A stretch of 64,000 bases of DNA from Helicostylum pulchrum (lineage: Eukaryota; Mucoromycota; Mucoromycetes; Mucorales; Mucoraceae): positions 62,001 to 126,000 of the forward strand of contig JAIXMO010000010.1 in the NCBI GenBank assembly GCA_025677825.1. Direction: 5' to 3'. Positions 58,133 to 64,000 of the stretch are shown piece after piece. The notes beneath the pieces were generated by a model. It was given only the letters and a program-made list of their open reading frames with translations. It searched no databases and was not told the DNA's origin. How positions within the stretch are numbered: position 1 is the first letter of the stretch; each line of letters begins with the position of its first letter. Made by a program: the position numbers and the translations under genes.

Positions 58133-59160
58133 TTTTACTAAATGGCGTATAAATATGTAACATTGTAGCACCTCTCACTATTATTGATTTTATATCCATT
58201 GTGCCATTTTACATTGAAATTATTGCCAAAAGAGATACCGTATGTAGTTTTTTAAAAAGTCGTTTCACATATTTATACTGAATTATCAATTGCAAGACGT
58301 ACGAATTTAGATATTTGATTTTAAGATTATTTCGATTGTTTCGTTTGTTTAAAACATACAAGTATACAAATACGCTTGTAATGACAATTGAAGTTATGGT
58401 GATTGCTTTTCGTCGGTCTAGAGACGCATTGTACGCATTGTTCTTTTGTTTAATTACATGTGTTGTACTATTTTCAACCTTGTTATATTTTGCAGAAAGA
58501 GGTGTATGGGACGAAAAGCTTGAAACATTTGTTGATCCTAGTGGGAAACCAAGGTATGTATTCATTACATATATTATTACGTTAGAACATGTATAAAAAT
58601 AATTATATTGGGGGAAAAAAAGTTATTTTGATAGTATTCCAGCGACATTTTGGTTTGTCATAGTTACCATCACCACCACTGGGTATGGCGATATTGTCCC
58701 AGCAACCTTTATTGGGAAATTAGTTACATTTCCAGCGATGGTATTTGGGGTTTTGGTAAGAAAAAAAAAATTCGATAAGAAAAAGAAAAGTTTTGATGAT
58801 TTTCTCACACTAATAATGATTTTTCAGTTGATTGCGTTGCCTTCTATTATCATGGGGAGACATTTTACGATAGTTTGGGAAGCGATGAGAAGACGTCAAC
58901 ACTATAATTCAAGTACCGTTGGTGGTAAAACAAAAAAAAAATAGTTAATTAACGGGTTATTCTAAAAAAAAAAACCTCGTTTTTTAGATTATCCAACAAT
59001 GTCCGTCTTTCCTAGTCACATTACTTCTAGACAAGATCCAGTGAACCAAATTATTCTAAATGAACTAGAAAAAATACGAGAAATAGCTTTAGAAAATTAT
59101 TCAAACACTGAAAGAATTTTAACCCAACTGCAAGTAAAATATAATATTGCTCAGCAGTAA
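57459..59160 (+). CDS. Voltage-gated potassium channel (six-TM Kv type)
   Basis: Seven exons (57459-57925, 57975-58078, 58169-58239, 58297-58553, 58623-58755, 58828-58924, 58988-59160) give 433 residues. A cytosolic N-terminus of about 115 residues is followed by S1 (FWVNVVVSILIVFSAIMIT), S2 (VMVAIFSLEYTLRMF), S3 (TIIDFISIVPFYIEII) and S4. In S4, basic residues recur every third position (R224, R227, R230, K233, K236) in RLFRLFRLFKTYK. S5 and the pore follow, with filter TTTGYGD (about 317-323), then S6 (LVTFPAMVFGVLLIALPSIIM). A short C-terminal coiled coil is likely. It should be a depolarisation-gated K+ channel. No T1 domain is recognised. Confidence 0.94.
58105..58132. repeat. (CA)n microsatellite in channel intron 2
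   Basis: 14 CA units within the intron after S2. Confidence 0.95.
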
Positions 59161-59741
59161 GTTTTTTTTCTCTTTCTATGTAACACGATCTAAAATTAGA
59201 GTTCATAAAACAAAACAGAAATCGTGAGAAATTAGAGAAATTAGCCTAAAGTGACACTTTCCTAACAATAATTAGGGAATGGAATGTCTATCAATTCTTA
59301 AATTTCTTTTATTTAAGAAGACCATGTTGGTTTATTCATCAATCCTATTGGATACAAATATTTTGTGCGATTTGATTTTATTTTTTTAGTTTATCGGGTA
59401 CTATAAAAAAAAAAGAAAAGGCGTTATGGTGGTACCATTTCAGGTATTCGCGGGAAGTGGATGAAAATATTAACCTTAAGATTAAAAGGTCATATGTTGT
59501 TTTATAACCATACACAGAATAATCTGGGGAAAAAAAAGGTACTACTGAAAACTTTTACTGGAAACTTTTAGGGCCAAATAACTTTATTTTAAAGAAAAAG
59601 AAAAAAAAAGAAAAAAAAAGAGTCTATAATAAAATGGTGTAAAAAAAAATTAAAAAAAAATAATTATAATGTTACAAAAAGAGTAGTAGTTGGAGATATA
59701 ATACAAAGGGAAAAAGGAGTATATAAAAGAAAAAGAAAAAT
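59161..59741. other. Convergent intergenic gap
   Basis: 581 nt between the 3' ends of the K+ channel and kinase genes. A-rich; no coding signal is seen. Confidence 0.5.
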
Positions 59742-61419
59742 CTATTTTGATGGTGCGTAATGAGTGTGGTTATAACCATTTGAGAGTTTACCGTCTTTAC
59801 AAACTTCGAAATTTGACATCCAAGAACACTGTAAAGCTTGTTCAATAGTCCAACGTGTTTCAGGATTAGGGTCCATCATTCCAGCGAGGCACTCACGTTC
59901 TGGTTGAGTAAAGTTCTTGAATAAATCACAGTCGCTAGGTTCTAACTTTTGGCGTTGTTCAACATATCGCTTATAATCAAAGTCACCACCATCAGCAGCT
60001 TGGGCAGCAACAGCAGCGGGAGAGCCAGCCATAGCCCCTTGAGGAGGGTTACCGCCTGGACGACCTGTGAAGAAGGTAGCACCAAAAGGTAATTGTTGGA
60101 AACGAATACAAAAGTAAGTTGTAGCAGCACTCCAAACATCAAGTGCTCTACCATCATAAGGGCTATTATCGTCTTTGATTTTCCACATTTCCGGTGACCA
60201 AAAAGGTTCGGAGCCACACCATTTTTTACAAGAATGAGATTCTTTTTCAAAGCAAGATTGAACAACATCTGCAACACCAAAGTCAGCAATTTTGAGCGTA
60301 CCAGTAGACGTTAATACCAAATTCTCGGGTTTAATATCACGATGAGCGATGCCAAGCAAATGAAGATGTTGTAAGCCAAGTAAAAGTTGCTTGAATAAAC
60401 AAGCGACATCATCTGGAGCCATATTAGGTCTTTCTTGTAATAAGTTGAATACATCTCCACCTGAACACTATTTTAGTGATATAAATAAAAAGTTAGAGAC
60501 TAGATGAAAAAAATAATTATATATGCTAATAACGTACGTATTCCATAACAACACACCAGCGACTCTTTTCATCTTTAACAAGATCCAATGTATCAACAAT
60601 ATGAGGGTTGTTTGAAGCAGATTTACTGATACAATATTCGTTCAACATACGTTTTTGATATTCACGTTCGGCCTCAGACTTATCACGTTTCTTAAACTCC
60701 TTGACTGCCAAAATGCGACCACCTGCTCCTTGTCGTACCAAACGAATCACAGCAGTTGCACCACTAGCAATATTTTTCTTGGAAGTAGAGCCCATTCCTT
60801 TAGTGGAACGCTGCTCGGGTTTAACGTAATCGCCATATTTTTCAGATAACAAGGGAACAACGCCAAACGAACCACAAGTCATATCTTGTGGAGATTTTTT
60901 GAAAGATGATGAACTCATCAAGCGAGAAAAAGATTTGCCAAATTTGCTAGCTGTGCTACTAACCGAACTAGAGCTATGAATAGATGCGCCACTGAAACGT
61001 CTGTGAATACTGCTTTCAACTGAAGAAACCGAAGATCCATTAGGAGAAGCTGAAGTCATTTTTAAACTACCAAAGAATCCATTGTTGAATACACTGCTGA
61101 GACGCTTGGGTTTTTTTACAGGAATAGGTTTACTATTTTTGAGCTCGGTGGGTACCGGTGACGAAGGTGATGTGGTAGAAGGTGTAGTGGACGGCGTTGT
61201 AATAGATGAAGCGACAGAAGATACTGTATCATTTGATCCTCTACCACGTTGACTAAGAGAAGGGCATTGAGTGTCATGGGGATGACCTTCTGAGGGCTCG
61301 AGATAGTCAGGGGAAACTGATCTAGGAATTGGGTCATCAACGAAGTATGGACCGGAGGAAAGATACCCACTATTTTCAAAATAGCAATTATCCTTATTGT
61401 CAACTGTTATTGAGGTCAT
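59742..61419 (-). CDS. Serine/threonine kinase of the Hal4/Sat4-Npr1 family
   Basis: Exons 61419-60538 and 60467-59742 give 535 residues. About 200 residues of Ser/Thr/Pro-rich, presumably regulatory sequence precede the kinase domain. That domain has a degenerate glycine loop (IASGATAVIRLV), catalytic Lys in ILAVKEFKK, MEYCSGGDVFNLL, HRDIKPENL, ADFGVADV, and an activation segment with KKWCGSEPFWSPEMW. The ADFGVA...CGSEPFWSPE wording and the C-terminal CDLFKNFTQPERECLAGMMDP match fungal Hal4/Sat4/Hal5 and Npr1-type kinases, which stabilise nutrient and K+ transporters at the plasma membrane. A Gly/Ala insert (GRPGGNPPQGAMAGSP) is unusual within the C-lobe. Confidence 0.88.
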
Positions 61420-64000
61420 ATTGAAGCTTTAGTTGTAGTTAAAAGTTGATGTTTGGGTATTGAAGATAACAGTGCAGTTAAAATAAAAAAGAAGAATAGT
61501 ATAAAAAAGAAAAGTAAAAAAAAAAGTGAAAAAAAACCTTTAATTTATAGTAAATAAAAAACTTTGTGTTACCGGGTTCTGGCGGGTTAGTCGGATTGGA
61601 TAAGATAAGTCGGGTATGAGTTGTTAGGGACCAATGTTCATACTTTTTGATGTTTCGGATTTTATTAGTGGTAGATGAGAATTATTTCCCTTTTTTATCA
61701 TGTTATCCACTCAAAGCGAAAATTAGCGCACTTTCAATCGAAAATTTTAACGCTCAGAAGGAAAAAAAAACTTATTTCTAATCTTTCCTTTTTATTTTCG
61801 AAAGAGAGGGAGAGAGGGGGGCACCGTTTGTTATACTATATATTCACTCAATTCTTTACTGTAAAAACAAATGAGATATTTAATATCTAAACGGGGCTTT
61901 TTTTGCCAACCAGAAAAAAAACGTGATGGATTTTTTTTAAACTACTGAGGAATATATGAAACTACTCCAGTGTTTTAAAAGAAAGCAAAAAAAGATGGAA
62001 TTCGTCAGAGAAAAATAAGATAAACCCGCACCCAAAGCTTTTTTCAGTTATCCTACTATTTTACTTTCCTTCAAGAAAAACTAATTGCTATGCTACATAT
62101 TATGGAATTACAACGTACGCATAGATCAGCTGAAAGCACGAGACCCACGAATTAACCTCTTGTTCCAAAGCGAAGATCCTTATAAGATTTTTTTTTGATC
62201 AAGTGAATTGAGGTACGTTTGAGGCATTAAAATGCCAATTTAGGAAATTAAAAACAGTATAAGCTTTTTGGGGGAAAAGGTAGATCCGTTTTTTTTTTCG
62301 AGGTGATATTTTTTTTATATATATGTATGTATATTTTATTTAAAGTAAATAAAAGAGTATCTAAAATATATTTGGGATTACACGAGCACTGATACATGAA
62401 GCAACCTTCCGCATTCATATATTACAAATGTTGTTTGTGTGTCATCGTTATTACAAGCACAAAAAATTAAATAACCTTCTTTTTCGTGTGGAGATCCAAA
62501 ACACACCCCCCATGATGACTACATCATAAGTTATAGCTCCAAGTTAGCGGATATGCAACCAATTGTATAGCTTGGTCTATTTTATAATTAAATTTTACGG
62601 CTGTATCCTAAGCCCAAGTAATCATGGAATTAAGTTCTATAGATTCGTGTAACTGTGAACATCCCGTTTTCTTGCTTAAATTAAGCAACTTTCATGTGTA
62701 ATTGAGTGATAATTGAAATCAATCAGACACAATCCGAGTCTTTGGCAAGGAAGTCCGTGTTTTATGTATATATTTGAGCATATTTTCTCCCACAGTGTCT
62801 AGCCTGAAAAAATGTACAAAGTTTATGCAGGTTATGACAGGAAAAATGTCTCTCTTTTTTTTTTGCGGTGTATGTTTGTTATATTTTATAAGGTTTCTTT
62901 TCCCATCTCACAAGGAATGACGAGAACGATATTGATCTAAGGTTTCTACTAATAGATTTTAGATTGGTGGCCTATACGTACATATGACAGACTCGATACA
63001 AAGATGATATAAATTAAATAAATCTGGTGATGAGAAAAAAATATGCAAGAATATGACAGCGAATGACTAAGTACAGTGTTTGTTGAGCAGTTAAATATTT
63101 CGTCACCTACCACGTTTTCTCTTTAGACGCACAGCAAATGTATGAAACTATTATACTTTCTAATCTCCAATTTTTCTTTTTTAAAAAAAGTGAAACCTTT
63201 AGCCGTTATGATTGTTCAAGTTGTATGATTAAATACCCGATAAACGCCCAGCAAAAAAAAAAAAAAAAAAAAAAAATTCCTTGCGAAATAAAGGGGTTGT
63301 AAGGATATCTTAGATCTACTAAATCAGTAACTGGGCCCAGTGCTCCCTTTATTTTATCAACTGTATAACTGTACAAACAAACTTTAAATTTAGTACGTAA
63401 ACTAGGTACGATGTGAAACTCGTTTTTTTCTTCTTACATTGCACAATGGAAACTGTGGGTAATATGTGTATGTAACAATTGTGAATTATATATATATTAT
63501 ATGCGTATACGAGAATGACAAGAGATAGTATCTTTTCTCAGGTACGTTTGCCCCAATTACACTATCTGGTAAGAATCATGTACCTGTGATATAATTAAAT
63601 GATTGTTTGTTTGTTTTTATATTATAAAAAAGAATAACAAAGAACGCCAGCTTTTTGTACGCTTAGCCAAGTATCAAGTAGAAACTTGGAAATCTCACAA
63701 ATTAAGGGTCTAAAAAAATATATATTTACGTGAATCGTCATGCTCAGTGGTATGTGCTACTACAAAAAGCGGATTTTTTAAATGCCCGAATTTGTTCTTT
63801 TTCGAAAAGTTGGAGTTGCGATGTAACTTGATTAGGTGATCTCGCGTGAGACCCTGTGGAGTGCGTTATTGCCAATAAATTATTGGTTACAAAAACAATT
63901 TTCTGTTCACCAATGCTCTTTTAAAAGAACAATATTTACTATCAAAAAAGAAAAAAAAATGTCTTTGCTTAGATGGACAAGATAGACGTACTGATACAAA
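61420..64000. other. Gene-poor terminal block
   Basis: 2.6 kb with the kinase promoter at its left end. It has a poly-A run at about 63253-63277 and T(n)A(n) tracts. No frame has a recognised product, and no tRNA or repeat family was identified by eye. Confidence 0.4.

Noticed and set aside
61420..64000. tRNA or other RNA genes in the terminal gap and other gaps
   Set aside because: I looked for B-box GGTTCGAATCC-like blocks and cloverleaf-compatible arms and found none convincing; tRNAscan-SE and Infernal would be decisive.

Overview
This window is nuclear DNA of a filamentous fungus. The best guess is an early-diverging, Mucoromycota-like lineage, but no rRNA or species marker is present to prove it. 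The evidence is AT-rich intergenic DNA full of homopolymer runs, genes with 2-11 exons and short GT-AG introns (mostly 45-90 nt), and a typical fungal gene set: a PDR-type ABC pump, a PNS1-like transporter, TFIIIC, the proteasome lid, NHP2 and a Hal4-like kinase. Exon models were built by hand. Every accepted model closes in frame across all its junctions.

Layout. 0-9 kb: the 3' end of a RanBPM/GID1-type gene (+), a small Pro/Tyr-rich protein (-), mitochondrial thioredoxin (-), an Old Yellow Enzyme pseudogene (+), a small basic protein (+), then an amidase (+) convergent with a peroxisomal (C-terminal SKL) acyl-CoA ligase (-). 9-15 kb: gene-poor, with a PIF1/Helitron-type helicase relic and a bZIP factor of the Cys-3/MetR type. 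15-29 kb: pinin-like splicing protein (+), RRM-Pumilio protein (-), TFIIIC 90-kDa-type subunit (+), MsrA (-), OTU deubiquitinase (-), COA6 (-), a small Tyr-rich membrane protein (-), SLC10A7/RCH1 (-). 29-37 kb: sparse, with a DUF1479 oxygenase (-), RPN9 (+), one copy of an interspersed repeat and a mariner-type transposase relic. 38-50 kb: PNS1 (+) convergent with a full-size PDR transporter (-), NHP2 (-), an RVS161/BIN3-type BAR protein (-) divergent from a Hep59/TLS1-type splicing factor (+). 49-61 kb: two tandem small secreted paralogues, Zn alcohol dehydrogenase, FUSC/ArAE-type membrane protein, a voltage-gated K+ channel (all +), then a Hal4-type kinase (-). 61-64 kb: no recognisable gene.

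Working together (inference). The amidase and the PTS1 ligase could act in sequence, releasing acids from amides and activating them for peroxisomal beta-oxidation. The K+ channel lies next to a kinase of the family that controls K+ uptake in yeast. The PDR pump, FUSC protein, alcohol dehydrogenase and amidase form a scattered detoxification theme. The rest is housekeeping.

No striking new multi-gene system is evident. The best candidates for novelty are the tandem secreted WWN-motif proteins at 49.6-50.8 kb with an unexplained open frame beside them, a structured 170-bp repeat present in inverted orientation at 19.4 and 35.9 kb, a 14-nt microexon, a GC-AG intron, and the very frequent self-complementary T(n)A(n) tracts in introns and promoters.
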